NCBI GenBank assembly: GCA_934254925.1
Contig: CAKQMD010000007.1
Span: forward strand, 1-56,803
Source of the DNA: an uncultured Alphaproteobacteria bacterium
GTDB taxonomy: Bacteria; Pseudomonadota; Alphaproteobacteria; RF32; CAG-239
DNA length: 56,803 bases
Direction: 5' to 3'
This document shows, piece by piece, positions 43,225 through 51,878 of this stretch; the first letter of the stretch is position 1, and each line of letters opens with the position of its first letter. The notes beneath the pieces are model-generated. The model ran no database searches, was not told where the DNA came from, and saw nothing but the letters and a program-made list of their open reading frames with translations. The position numbers were made by a program, and so were the translations under genes.

Positions 43225-44313
43225 TTATTTTATCAAGCTCTGCAGCACAGAATCTTCCGCAATAAAAGCGACCGCCCGTTCATAACTCTGCGGCTCGGAC
43301 AAAATCGTATAATAATCCTGCTTGATTGAGGGAGCAGCCTTAAGAGCCTCTAAAAATTCCTTCTTGTCCAGAGGATCTGCCGCCACTTTGGCGAAAAACC
43401 CCGTTTTTTCAAGAATTTCCTTCACCCCTTGCGTGCTGGGATTATTCTGCAGCAGCGCACACAGATAAGTGGCAACGCCAACCTGCAGCCCGTGCATTCT
43501 CGGCCGTTTGGAAAGATTATCCAGAGCATGAGAGATCAAATGTTCCGAACCGCTGGCCGGCCGCGACGTTCCGGCAATCTCCATGGAAATCCCGCTGATC
43601 ATCAGCGACGTAACCAAACTGCGCTGAAACTCGCGGCTCGTCACATCGCTCGAATGTTTCAAAAACAGCAGGTCCAAAGAATTATACGCCATCATGGAAG
43701 CAAAGTCGTTATAGCGCTCGAATCCCAGCCGAAAAGCCTCCTTCCAATCCCACAGGGCCGTCACCTTCGAGATCATATCTCCCAAGCCGGAATAAAAACA
43801 AATCTCCGGACTGTGACGGATCACCTCCAAATCGATCACCACCCCAAAAGGAATGCTTGACTTCACACTGCGACGGCGCCCGTCAACCAACAGCGATGCC
43901 GAAGGACTGCAAAAGCCGTCGTTTGACGTTGACGTCGGCACCGAGATAAACGGCAATTTAAGCAAATGCGCCGCATATTTGGCAAAATCCAGGGCCTTTC
44001 CGCCGCCGAGCCCGATAATAACGTCCGTTTCCGGCGGCAAGGCAAAAGCCACGTGAGTAATTTCTTCAATGTCAATCTCATTGATAATCCGTTTGTGAAT
44101 CACCTTAATCTGCTGCGCCTCAAACCCCGAATACAGCTTGTCCGCCAAAATCTCCTCTATTCCGGGACTAAAAAACAACGCAGCATTTTGCAAATCCTTG
44201 TCAATCAGATATTTACCGATCTTAAAAATTTTTCCCTCCCCGATCTTCAGCAAATACGGGATATTAATTTGCTTGGCTGCTCCCAACGATTGTTTTTTGC
44301 GCATCATAACCAT
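43225..44313 (-). CDS. sn-glycerol-1-phosphate dehydrogenase-like protein (EgsA/AraM family)
   Basis: An iron-dependent-alcohol-dehydrogenase-fold enzyme related to archaeal and Bacillus AraM glycerol-1-phosphate dehydrogenases, which reduce dihydroxyacetone phosphate to sn-glycerol-1-phosphate with NAD(P)H. The nucleotide loop GLGGGKALDFAKYAA lies at about 100-114, PTSTSNDGFCSPSASL at about 125-140, and the metal-binding RPASGSEHLISHAL with MHGLQVGVATYL supplies the Asp/His ligands. 362 aa fits. AAGGAG lies inside the end of the HAD gene, giving coupled translation. G1P is the archaeal lipid backbone; in bacteria it is rare and can enter surface polymers. Catalytic activity is inferred from family motifs. 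Confidence 0.85.
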   Translation of the reverse strand: MVMMRKKQSLGAAKQINIPYLLKIGEGKIFKIGKYLIDKDLQNAALFFSPGIEEILADKLYSGFEAQQIKVIHKRIINEIDIEEITHVAFALPPETDVIIGLGGGKALDFAKYAAHLLKLPFISVPTSTSNDGFCSPSASLLVDGRRRSVKSSIPFGVVIDLEVIRHSPEICFYSGLGDMISKVTALWDWKEAFRLGFERYNDFASMMAYNSLDLLFLKHSSDVTSREFQRSLVTSLMISGISMEIAGTSRPASGSEHLISHALDNLSKRPRMHGLQVGVATYLCALLQNNPSTQGVKEILEKTGFFAKVAADPLDKKEFLEALKAAPSIKQDYYTILSEPQSYERAVAFIAEDSVLQSLIK

Positions 44314-44316
44314 CTC

Positions 44317-44970
44317 TCACAACTCCTTCAGATAATCATAAACGTCGTCATAGCTGTCAAACCTGCGGGTCGGAATACCAACCTCCCGACATTTTTCCAG
44401 CAAAAACTTTTTGGCAAACACCACATCGGCCAGTTTTGCTGGTGCAAAATCCGGCGGTCCGTCACCGGCAAACACCACCTCAAAGCCCCGTCGCTGATAA
44501 TCTTGCACCACCGCAGCCTTGGAAATGCCGACGTCCTTGTCGTAATAAAGGCTCTCCGACGGCGGCGCAACCATGACCAGACCGGTATTTTCACCATAAA
44601 TGCCGTGATTGGTGACCAGGCGAATGTCATATTCGTTCAGCGCCTGCCCCAAAATGCGGTGAATATAATAGTCGCAACCGGCAGAACAAATCGTCAGAGG
44701 AATTTTTCTGTCAAAACACAATTTTGCCGTCTTCCAAAAACTCTTGTCATAGCTGATGCCGTCAATAAAGCGCAGCAACTCGGCTTCCGGCAACCTGATC
44801 TTGGCAAAAATTTCACTCAGGGCCGCAAAATGGCTTTTTTCCCCGCGCAAATACTGCCGCCAGGGTTCCAACGCCGCTTCGTCAAAATAACGATCGGTAA
44901 TATAGTAGAAAAAGTCGTCATGACTGATTGTGCCGTCAAAATCGGTTACCAAAGCAATTTTTCGCGCCAT
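44317..44970 (-). CDS. HAD-IB phosphatase (MtnX-like)
   Basis: A haloacid-dehalogenase phosphatase of the PSPase-like subclass. Motif I is VTDFDGTISHDD with the nucleophile and acid Asp residues (about 8-19), motif II is TICSAGCDYYI, and motif III/IV are SKAAVV and FAGDGPPDF (about 165-175). 217 aa. GGAGG precedes the ATG. It is 3 bp upstream of the glycerol-1-phosphate dehydrogenase-like gene, so the two are one operon. MtnX acts in methionine salvage, but no other mtn genes are near, and a phosphoglycerol or other small phosphate ester is a better guess in this setting. Confidence 0.88.
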   Translation of the reverse strand: MARKIALVTDFDGTISHDDFFYYITDRYFDEAALEPWRQYLRGEKSHFAALSEIFAKIRLPEAELLRFIDGISYDKSFWKTAKLCFDRKIPLTICSAGCDYYIHRILGQALNEYDIRLVTNHGIYGENTGLVMVAPPSESLYYDKDVGISKAAVVQDYQRRGFEVVFAGDGPPDFAPAKLADVVFAKKFLLEKCREVGIPTRRFDSYDDVYDYLKEL

Positions 44971-45089
44971 GAGACCTCCAGAATTACGGTTTTCTTTTTT
45001 AAAAGCTAATACTTATTTATTAGCATTTCTTTAATTTTCCAATCCCGTGATTATCTGATTAGAGGAACATTAAAAAAAGGAGATACGAA

Positions 45090-45560
45090 ATGAACAACCA
45101 AATGACCGCGACAAACAATAAAGAACTTCCGATCCACAACCATTCTCAGGGGGAATTCCGCAACCTGATGAGCCATTTCTGGAATATGCTTGATTTTTCG
45201 CAAAACCACAATCTCGCCGACATCGAACCCAAAATTGAGGTTTCCGAAAACAAAAACAACGTAACCGTCTCCGCCGAATTGCCGGGCATTGCCGAACAAG
45301 ACATCGACCTGCAGATTTCTTCCGACGGCTATTTGACTATCGCCGGCGAGAAAAAACACGAAACCTCAAAGGAAGAAGAAGGCAGCTATTTCTCGGAAAT
45401 GAGCTACGGCATGTTCCGTCGCACCATCCCTCTGCCCTGGGATTTGGACTACAATAAGGCCGATGCCGAATACAGCGACGGCATCTTAAAAATCGCCATT
45501 CCCAAAACTCAGATTGAAAAACAAAAGACCAAAAAGATCAGCGTCAAAAAGAAAAAATAA
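45090..45560 (+). CDS. Small heat-shock protein Hsp20
   Basis: An ATP-independent chaperone that holds unfolding proteins. The alpha-crystallin domain spans about 48-140, beginning IEPKIEVSENKNNVTVSAELPGI and ending in the A-x-x-x-x-G-I-L-K-I-A-I-P-K block (YSDGILKIAIPK). The N-terminal 45 residues are Asn/Gln-rich and the C-terminal tail is a run of lysines (KKISVKKKK) in place of the usual I-x-I. 156 aa; AGGAGA site. I see no clear RpoH promoter or ROSE element upstream. The terminator behind it lies within the convergent transporter gene. Confidence 0.95.
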   Translation: MNNQMTATNNKELPIHNHSQGEFRNLMSHFWNMLDFSQNHNLADIEPKIEVSENKNNVTVSAELPGIAEQDIDLQISSDGYLTIAGEKKHETSKEEEGSYFSEMSYGMFRRTIPLPWDLDYNKADAEYSDGILKIAIPKTQIEKQKTKKISVKKKK

Positions 45561-45565
45561 CCCGC

Positions 45566-46492
45566 TTACCCCGTTGCGCCCCCGGCCTCAATCTTCCGGG
45601 GGCTTTTTCTGCGGCTGTTGTTAAGGATAATGAACATATTTGCCCCGAGAATAATCGCCCCGCCGAGAATGATGTTCCAGGTCAGCGCCGTATTATTCAA
45701 GAACAAAACGTCCAACGTAATTCCCGTCACCGGCTCCAACAGCAAAATCATGCCTTCCACTTCTGGCGCCACCGCTTTGCTGTTGGCATAAAGCAACAAA
45801 TTCGGCAAGGCTAAAATAACTGCGGCATAAAAAATAAACGCCGCCCACACTTCCGCACCAAAATCAAAACGCAAGGCCATAAACTGCGGATTTTGCACCA
45901 CCGGCAACAAGGCAATATACAAAAGAGCCAGCGGAATCATGCCGTAAAAACACACCGCCATATAGGTAACGGCCGGTCGCACGCCGCCGGCGGAAAAATA
46001 ACGCGTCACAAACAACCACAAAGACAAGCCGATGCCGCCGGCCACGGCAATCGACACGCCCAATCGCGAATAGTCCAAATGATGAAACGGGTCAATCAAA
46101 ACCACCAGGCCGAAGATCATCAGGAACACCATCAGCCATTCACTTGCGGCAATTTTGACCTTATAATAAAAACGTTCGATCAAAATCGTCCAAATCGGCT
46201 GCAAATACATCAAAAGCACGACCAAAGTCACCGAAACGTCCAAAAACAAAGGAATGTACTGCGCCGCATCCACCAAAAAAACGGAAAACGTCAGCATCAT
46301 TTTGGCCTTTAGGGGAACGCGTGCCAATTCCCGACGATATTTCCACGCCCAAACAGCCACGACCAACCCCGACAACAGATTGGAATAAAGCATGACTTCC
46401 ATGGTGGAAGCGCCCATGTTATATAAAACTTTTCCGAAAAAAACGACGCCGCCGAACAAAATTCCCGACAAAACCAGGTAAAGATACCCCAT
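45566..46492 (-). CDS. EamA/DMT-family transporter
   Basis: An inner-membrane drug/metabolite transporter with ten helices in two five-helix EamA repeats; first helix YLYLVLSGILFGGVVFFGKV, repeats joined near SLWLFVTRYFSAGG. I start at the ATG at 46492 (308 aa), which has GAGGAG 7 bases upstream; the longer form would use a TTG inside that site. The C-terminal tail is basic and cytosolic and is encoded across the hsp20 terminator. Substrate cannot be read from sequence; members export amino acids, nucleosides or sugars. Confidence 0.9.
   Translation of the reverse strand: MGYLYLVLSGILFGGVVFFGKVLYNMGASTMEVMLYSNLLSGLVVAVWAWKYRRELARVPLKAKMMLTFSVFLVDAAQYIPLFLDVSVTLVVLLMYLQPIWTILIERFYYKVKIAASEWLMVFLMIFGLVVLIDPFHHLDYSRLGVSIAVAGGIGLSLWLFVTRYFSAGGVRPAVTYMAVCFYGMIPLALLYIALLPVVQNPQFMALRFDFGAEVWAAFIFYAAVILALPNLLLYANSKAVAPEVEGMILLLEPVTGITLDVLFLNNTALTWNIILGGAIILGANMFIILNNSRRKSPRKIEAGGATG
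45578..45608 (+). terminator. hsp20 terminator inside the convergent transporter gene
   Basis: An 8-bp perfect GC stem GCCCCCGG / CCGGGGGC with a 10-base loop and T5, 18 bp after the hsp20 stop. It encodes the last residues of the EamA transporter on the other strand. Confidence 0.8.
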
Positions 46493-46531
46493 CTGCTTTC
46501 TCCTCAATTTGCTTAAGGAGCAATATAAGCG

Positions 46532-46852
46532 CTAAAAACCTTTTTTTAAACCGTCGCTCTTGCGTCGAACAATCTGCAGCACTGCCGAAAAATCGTCGTT
46601 TTCCGCCAACTTGTTGTGCCTGACGAAACCACATTTTTGGCAACGCTGAACAACGACATAGCCTCCGTCTTTTAATTCGATGTCGATCGGTTCCATCAAA
46701 CCGCCGCATTGCGCCGCCCTGTCTCCGGGATTAATGTCCACATGCTTGGAATACAGGCATTTGGGACAATGATTGGTATAACCGTTGCCGCGCACCTTTG
46801 CACCGCAATTTTCGCAAATAAAATCTTCCCGCCTTTTTTGAAACTGTTTCAC
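46532..46852 (-). CDS. RNHCP domain zinc-ribbon protein, 106 aa
   Basis: The N-terminal EDFICENCGAKVRGNGYTNHCPKCLYS (cut here into two halves, about residues 9-22 and 23-35) and HVDINPGDRAAQCGG are the RNHCP pattern, with Cys pairs forming zinc ribbons. A second pair lies in VQRCQKCGFVRHNK. RNHCP proteins are small, without known function; nucleic-acid binding is assumed. The stop is 40 bp before the EamA start codon on the same strand. Confidence 0.88.
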   Translation of the reverse strand: MKQFQKRREDFICENCGAKVRGNGYTNHCPKCLYSKHVDINPGDRAAQCGGLMEPIDIELKDGGYVVVQRCQKCGFVRHNKLAENDDFSAVLQIVRRKSDGLKKGF

Positions 46853-46926
46853 TGGCCGCCTCCTTTAGGCCATATTATCAAAGCGGCATTTTTTTGCAAC
46901 CGCGTTTTTACGGCTCAAAGCATAAA

Positions 46927-46961
46927 AAAACGGAACTTTCATTAATAAGAAGCTCCGTTTT
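46927..46961 (-). terminator. Terminator of the 226-aa gene
   Basis: A 12-position stem (AAAACGGAACTT with AAGCTCCGTTTT, one mismatch) and an 11-base loop; on the minus strand it is followed by T-rich sequence. 16 bp past the stop of the gene at 46977. Confidence 0.65.
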
Positions 46962-46976
46962 CAAAAATCACATTAC

Positions 46977-47657
46977 TTACCGTAAAAAAAACATTTCATA
47001 ATAATCCGCCAATAACCGATTATAAAAGTGCTCGGTTATATCACTCATACCAAATAATTTCACCCTTATTTTCCCATATTGCCAAATATTACGCAATCTT
47101 TCATAAAAATTACGCTCGGGCAATTTCAAGCGATATTTTTCTGCCAAATGCCGCCGAGACGGAACATCTGCCAGTTTCTGAGTGTGAGACCAGAAAATTT
47201 CCGCCATTTCATGCAGCATCACATCTTGACCGTATAACATGACATAATCGTCAAAAGTTGCATCACTGCATCGTATATAATAGTCAAAACCGCTTTTGGA
47301 CGCGCTAGAAAAATCAAACCATGACAAACGGGTAAGACAAAATATGATCTCCTTCCCACCCGCAATACGATAAAACTTTTGCAGCCCTTCCTCCAGAGTT
47401 TCCTCATAAAGACAAAGATTTTCTTCGGGGCTCCTGATACCCAACTTATAAAGCGCATTAGCAAAAAAAATAAAGTTTATTTGGGTTGAGTAGACCACAA
47501 AACGAGAAAGCCCCAAAAAAACAAGTTTTGGGCAGCAATCGGAACCATAAAATTTTTTAATTCCGTAATACAGTCTGACTGCTTCCAGCAAAGCAAAAAA
47601 ATCATTTTGCACGACGACAATATAATCAGCTCTGCGGGGAATGTTCATCGCAGTCAT
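46977..47657 (-). CDS. Hypothetical protein, 226 aa
   Basis: Not recognised with confidence. I start at the ATG at 47657 (MTAMNIPRRADYIVVVQNDF) because GGAGAG is 7 bases upstream; the frame is open for another 34 codons upstream to a GTG. The first half reads as alternating strand and helix (DYIVVVQNDFFALLEAVRLYYGI, PKLVFLGLSRFV, GGKEIIFCLTRLSWFDF), a Rossmann-like layout resembling the YdcF/DUF218 group, but the usual G-G motif is missing. The C-terminal 90 residues are aromatic and basic. AT-rich compared with its neighbours. Confidence 0.6.
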   Translation of the reverse strand: MTAMNIPRRADYIVVVQNDFFALLEAVRLYYGIKKFYGSDCCPKLVFLGLSRFVVYSTQINFIFFANALYKLGIRSPEENLCLYEETLEEGLQKFYRIAGGKEIIFCLTRLSWFDFSSASKSGFDYYIRCSDATFDDYVMLYGQDVMLHEMAEIFWSHTQKLADVPSRRHLAEKYRLKLPERNFYERLRNIWQYGKIRVKLFGMSDITEHFYNRLLADYYEMFFLR

Positions 47658-47825
47658 ACAGTTGCTCTCCGGCATAATCTCGGTAAAGATTCCCTTTGCC
47701 GTTCTCAAATCTGAATTAATTTTTCCTCTTTTCATTTTAATAGGATTAAAAATTGACACAAAAATAAAAATGCTGTTCCCGAATGTAACAGCATTTTTAA
47801 ATAAATCCAGCTTTTTTTATCAAAC

Positions 47826-48164
47826 TTATCCCAAAAGATGCCCGCCGATAGACAAGCGTGCAGCGTCAATATTCATAAATTCGATATTAACGAACTGCCG
47901 GTCAAGCCGCAGCTTCTCCACCAGAAAATCCGTCAGCTTCAGCGCCAGATCGCCCAAGTCTCCCAACCCGACGGAACGCAGTTCAACCAAAGCGCCGCTG
48001 TGTTCTGTACTGCCGCCGAAAGACATCTTGGCGTTGACATTTAAAGTCACAATCACATAATTGACCGGCTTGTGCAGCTCTGCCGCGACAAAACGGGCTG
48101 CCTCTTCCACAAAAACGTCGCTGTCGTTCATTGTTGCGTTCGTATTAACCGTTAAAAAGGGCAT
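47826..48164 (-). CDS. MIF/tautomerase-superfamily protein, 112 aa
   Basis: The ATG at 48164 has AAGGAGA upstream and exposes Pro2 (MPFLTVNTNA), the catalytic proline of the family; an upstream frame extension is excluded for that reason. The chain shows the two beta-alpha-beta units of MIF: NYVIVTLNVNAKMSFGG with a substrate-binding strand, and FVNIEFMNIDAARLSIGG at the end. Trimeric keto-enol tautomerase activity is expected; the natural substrate is unknown. Bacterial MIF-like proteins of host-associated species can mimic the host cytokine, which is speculation here. Confidence 0.85.
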   Translation of the reverse strand: MPFLTVNTNATMNDSDVFVEEAARFVAAELHKPVNYVIVTLNVNAKMSFGGSTEHSGALVELRSVGLGDLGDLALKLTDFLVEKLRLDRQFVNIEFMNIDAARLSIGGHLLG

Positions 48165-48214
48165 TGTTTTTCTCCTTGTTTTTTCATAATCATATAATCC
48201 TGTGCAATGACAAA

Positions 48215-48249
48215 AAAAGTCCTTCAAAAAATTTTTTCGAAGGACTTTT
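48215..48249 (-). terminator. gyrA terminator
   Basis: An 11-bp stem AAAAGTCCTTC / GAAGGACTTTT extended by an inner A6/T6 pairing, with T-rich sequence on the minus strand. 14 bp after the gyrA stop. Confidence 0.85.
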
Positions 48250-48263
48250 AATCCGCTCAGACG

Positions 48264-51080
48264 CTAGTCTTCGCTGTTGTCGACTTCCGGTTCGCTGACG
48301 GTATCCGACAGATTGTCTTCCGTATCCGCCACGCTCTCGCCCAAGACTTCGCTGCCGGTTTCTTCCTCCAGCTCGTCTTCGTCATCCGCATCGGCATCCA
48401 GCCAAGTGACGGAAACCACCTTCTCATCTTCTGCCGTACGGAACAAGATCACACCCTGCGTCTTGCGCCCGGCAATGCGCACGTCTCCGATCGGCATACG
48501 GATCAGCTTGCCGCCGTCCGTCACCATCATGATCTGATTGTCATCCTCAATCGGGAAGGAAGAAACAATTTCCTTGTTGCGGGCAGACATTTCCATATTG
48601 GCAATACCCTGACCGCCGCGACCGGTAACGCGATATTCATAAGAAGAAGAACGCTTGCCGTAACCGGTGGACGTCACCGACAGAATAAACTGCTCTTTCT
48701 CGCGCATTTGTTCATATTTCTCTGTCGTCAGAGCCGTCATCGGCACGCCGGTTTCTTCAGGAGAAACGAGGCAGTCTCCGCCGCGTTCAGCCTGAATCCG
48801 CTTGGCCGCGGAGGAAATTTTCAGATATTCCTCTCGCTCCTCCGCCGTCGCTTCGCTGTGGTTGAGGATAGACATCGAAATCACCTCGTCGCCTTCCGCC
48901 AGCTTAATGCCGCGGACACCCGTCGAATTGCGTCCGACGAAAACGCGCACTTCCGTCACCGGGAAGCGGATGCATTTTCCGCCACGGGCCGCCAGCATCA
49001 CGTCGTTGTCCTCGTGGCAAATGCGCACGTTGATCAGCTTGTCGCCTTCGTCCAGCTTCATGGCAATCTTGCCGTTCGACTGCACATTCACAAAATCCAT
49101 CAGCGAATTGCGACGCACATTCCCCTGACTGGTGGCGAACATGATCGACAAGTCTTTGCAATCATCCTCACACTCCGGCAACTTCATCACCGTCGTAATT
49201 GTCTCGCCGGCATCAAGCGGCAACAGGTTGATAAACGGCTTACCCTTGGAGGTCGGAGACCCCAGCGGTAATTTGTAAACCTTCATCTTGTAAACCAAAC
49301 CCTTGGAAGAGAAGAACAAAACCGGCGTATGCGTACTGGCCACAAACAGGCGCGTCACAAAATCTTCATCCTTCGTCGCCATGCCCGACTTGCCCTTACC
49401 GCCGCGTTTCTGCGCCTTATAGGCATTCAGCGGCACCCGCTTGATGTAACCGGCTTCCGTCACCGTCACCACCATGTCTTCACGCTGGATCAAAGATTCG
49501 ATGTCCGTGTCATATTCAATGTCTTCAATCTTGGTCCGACGCGGCGTGGCATATTCGTCACCAATGGCCACCAGCTCGTCGCGCATAATACCGTAAAGCT
49601 TCTCTCGGCTGGACAAGATGGCCAAACATTCCCGAATATCGTCGCCGAGACCGGTGAGTTCGTCATGGATCTTGTCTCTTTCCAACCCGGTCAGGCGTTG
49701 CAGTTTCAAATCCAAGATGGCTTTGGCCTGCGTTTCCGACAAATGGTAAAAACCGTTTTCCACCTTGCGGTCGGGCTCGTCAATCAGCAGCACCAAAGGT
49801 TCCACCGTTCCGGCCGGCCAAGCTTTGGCAAGCAAGGCGTCTTTGGCGTCATTGGGATTGGGCGCCGTACGAATCAGCTCAATAACCGGATCCAAGTTTT
49901 CCACCGCAATCGCCAAACCGACCAACACATGCGCCCGATCCCGCGCCTTGTTCAGATTATAAATTGTCCGGCGACGGATAACCTCCTCGCGAAACTCAAT
50001 AAACGCCTTGATGATGTCTTTCAGGTTCATCATCATCGGCCGACCGCCGTTAATCGCCAGCATGTTCATACCAAAACTGGTTTGCAACGGCGTAAACTTA
50101 TACAGCTGGTTCAAAATCACGTCTGCCTGAAAGTCTTTCTTGACCTCAATCACCACACGAACACCCTGACGGTCTGACTCATCGCGAATGTCTGAAATTC
50201 CCTCCAGCTTCTTTTCCTTGACCAACTCGGCGATACGCGTCACCAAAGCGGCTTTGTTGACCTGATAAGGCACCTCATGGACAATGATCGCTTCCTTGTC
50301 TTTGTGCAGCTCTTCAATCGTGCATTTTGCCCGCATCATCACCGAACCGCGCCCGGTCAGATAAGCGGATTTGGCGCCGCCGTACCCCAGAATCAAACCG
50401 CCGGTCGGAAAATCCGGCCCCGGCACGATATTGATCAAATCATCCAAAGAAATGTCGGGATTGTCGATATAAGCCGTACAGGCATTAATCACCTCACCCA
50501 GGTTATGCGGAGGAATGTTGGTTGCCATACCCACGGCGATACCGTTGGTACCGTTCACCAGCAGATTGGGGAAACGTGCCGGCAACACCGCCGGTTCCTG
50601 CAGGCTTTCGTCATAGTTAGGCACAAAATCGACCGTATCTTTGTCAATGTCGTCAATCAGCGAATGCGCCACTTTTGCCAATCTGGCTTCGGTATAACGC
50701 ATGGCGGCGGCGCTGTCCCCGTCCATGGACCCGAAGTTTCCTTGCCCGTCGATCAAAGGCACCCGCATCGAAAACGGCTGCGCCATTCTGACCATTGCCT
50801 CATAAACCGAGCGGTCACCGTGCGGGTGATATTTACCGAGCACGTCACCGACGATACGGGCGGATTTTCTGAACGGCCGGTTATAATCATAACCGTTTTC
50901 AAACATTGAATAGACAATGCGGCGATGCACGGGCTTCAAACCGTCCCGAACATCCGGCAACGCGCGCGACACGATCACGCTCATGGCATAATCAAGATAA
51001 GAGCGGCGCATTTCCTCGGAAATGTCAATCGGCGCAATATCTTTGTTATTGTTTACAGTCTCTATCGTTTCATCAGTCAC
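48264..51080 (-). CDS. gyrA: DNA gyrase subunit A
   Basis: The cleavage subunit of gyrase, which introduces negative supercoils with GyrB. 938 aa. The winged-helix core contains the catalytic tyrosine at Y129 (AAMRYTEARL), and six C-terminal beta-pinwheel blades follow from about residue 530, including the gyrase box QKRGGKGK. The quinolone region reads HPHGDRSVYEAMVRMAQ: Arg90 sits where E. coli has Ser83, and Glu94 where it has Asp87. The C-terminal ~45 residues are a very acidic tail (DADADDEDELEEE). Convincing and complete. Confidence 0.98.
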   Translation of the reverse strand: MTDETIETVNNNKDIAPIDISEEMRRSYLDYAMSVIVSRALPDVRDGLKPVHRRIVYSMFENGYDYNRPFRKSARIVGDVLGKYHPHGDRSVYEAMVRMAQPFSMRVPLIDGQGNFGSMDGDSAAAMRYTEARLAKVAHSLIDDIDKDTVDFVPNYDESLQEPAVLPARFPNLLVNGTNGIAVGMATNIPPHNLGEVINACTAYIDNPDISLDDLINIVPGPDFPTGGLILGYGGAKSAYLTGRGSVMMRAKCTIEELHKDKEAIIVHEVPYQVNKAALVTRIAELVKEKKLEGISDIRDESDRQGVRVVIEVKKDFQADVILNQLYKFTPLQTSFGMNMLAINGGRPMMMNLKDIIKAFIEFREEVIRRRTIYNLNKARDRAHVLVGLAIAVENLDPVIELIRTAPNPNDAKDALLAKAWPAGTVEPLVLLIDEPDRKVENGFYHLSETQAKAILDLKLQRLTGLERDKIHDELTGLGDDIRECLAILSSREKLYGIMRDELVAIGDEYATPRRTKIEDIEYDTDIESLIQREDMVVTVTEAGYIKRVPLNAYKAQKRGGKGKSGMATKDEDFVTRLFVASTHTPVLFFSSKGLVYKMKVYKLPLGSPTSKGKPFINLLPLDAGETITTVMKLPECEDDCKDLSIMFATSQGNVRRNSLMDFVNVQSNGKIAMKLDEGDKLINVRICHEDNDVMLAARGGKCIRFPVTEVRVFVGRNSTGVRGIKLAEGDEVISMSILNHSEATAEEREEYLKISSAAKRIQAERGGDCLVSPEETGVPMTALTTEKYEQMREKEQFILSVTSTGYGKRSSSYEYRVTGRGGQGIANMEMSARNKEIVSSFPIEDDNQIMMVTDGGKLIRMPIGDVRIAGRKTQGVILFRTAEDEKVVSVTWLDADADDEDELEEETGSEVLGESVADTEDNLSDTVSEPEVDNSED

Positions 51081-51265
51081 TTTACTTACCTTTATTTATA
51101 TTGCAAACTGAAGCGACTATAGCAAAAATCCTTCATCGGCACCAGTCAATAATCCGAGTTATCCCCCTCAAAATGGCTCAGCGGTCAAAAAAAGCGCCTT
51201 AAAATCGATTTTCTGATTTTTTGACGCACCAAAAGTTAACGCCGTTTTTTCTCAGACACAAAAAA

Positions 51266-51284
51266 ACGGGCCTTGAAAGCCCGT
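51266..51284 (-). terminator. ssb terminator
   Basis: A short stem ACGGGC / GCCCGT with a 7-base loop; on the minus strand seven T-rich bases follow. 20 bp past the ssb stop. Confidence 0.65.
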
Positions 51285-51304
51285 CTTTAAGCGATGTTGC
51301 GATT

Positions 51305-51769
51305 TTAGAAGGGAATATCGTCGTCCAAGTCCGCACTGGGAGCGGCAGCCGAACTGTTGTCCCATCCGCCGGTCGAACCACCGAAAACGTCATTGCCGCC
51401 GACAGGAACACCGTCACCCCGGCCGTCCAACAACACCAAGTTACCGCTGAAGTTTTGCAAAACAACTTCCGTCGTATATCTCTCCGCACCGGTATTGTCT
51501 TCCCATTTGCGAGTCTGCAGTTGACCTTCCAGATAGACTTTGGAGCCTTTTTTCAAATATCTTTCGGCAATGTCGGCGAGCTGGGGATTGAAAATCACCA
51601 CCCGGTGCCATTCTGTTCTTTCTTTTCTTTCGCCGGAGAGCTTGTCTTTCCAACTGTCGGAAGTCGCGACGTTCAGATTGACGATCTTGGAACCGTTGGA
51701 AGTGTTGCTGACTTTCGGATCGGCTCCGAGGTTGCCGACGAGAATAACTTTATTAATGCTACCTGCCAT
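51305..51769 (-). CDS. ssb: Single-stranded DNA-binding protein
   Basis: Binds ssDNA as a tetramer in replication, repair and recombination. The OB fold covers residues 4-110, beginning INKVILVGNLGADPKV and including the aromatic positions W39 region (SWKDKLSGERKERTEWHRVV) and KVYLEGQLQTRKWEDNTG. A Gly/Asp linker of about 35 residues leads to the acidic tip DDDIPF, which recruits partner proteins. 154 aa. Two genes from uvrA, a frequent companion in bacteria, though here on the opposite strand. Confidence 0.97.
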   Translation of the reverse strand: MAGSINKVILVGNLGADPKVSNTSNGSKIVNLNVATSDSWKDKLSGERKERTEWHRVVIFNPQLADIAERYLKKGSKVYLEGQLQTRKWEDNTGAERYTTEVVLQNFSGNLVLLDGRGDGVPVGGNDVFGGSTGGWDNSSAAAPSADLDDDIPF

Positions 51770-51878
51770 TGTAATGCTTACCTTATCAATAAATTAAAAA
51801 CTGCCGTAAGTATAACCCGTCAAAAAAAATTAGGAAACAAAAAATCAACGGACCTGTGCATATCGCCGCCGAAAAAAA

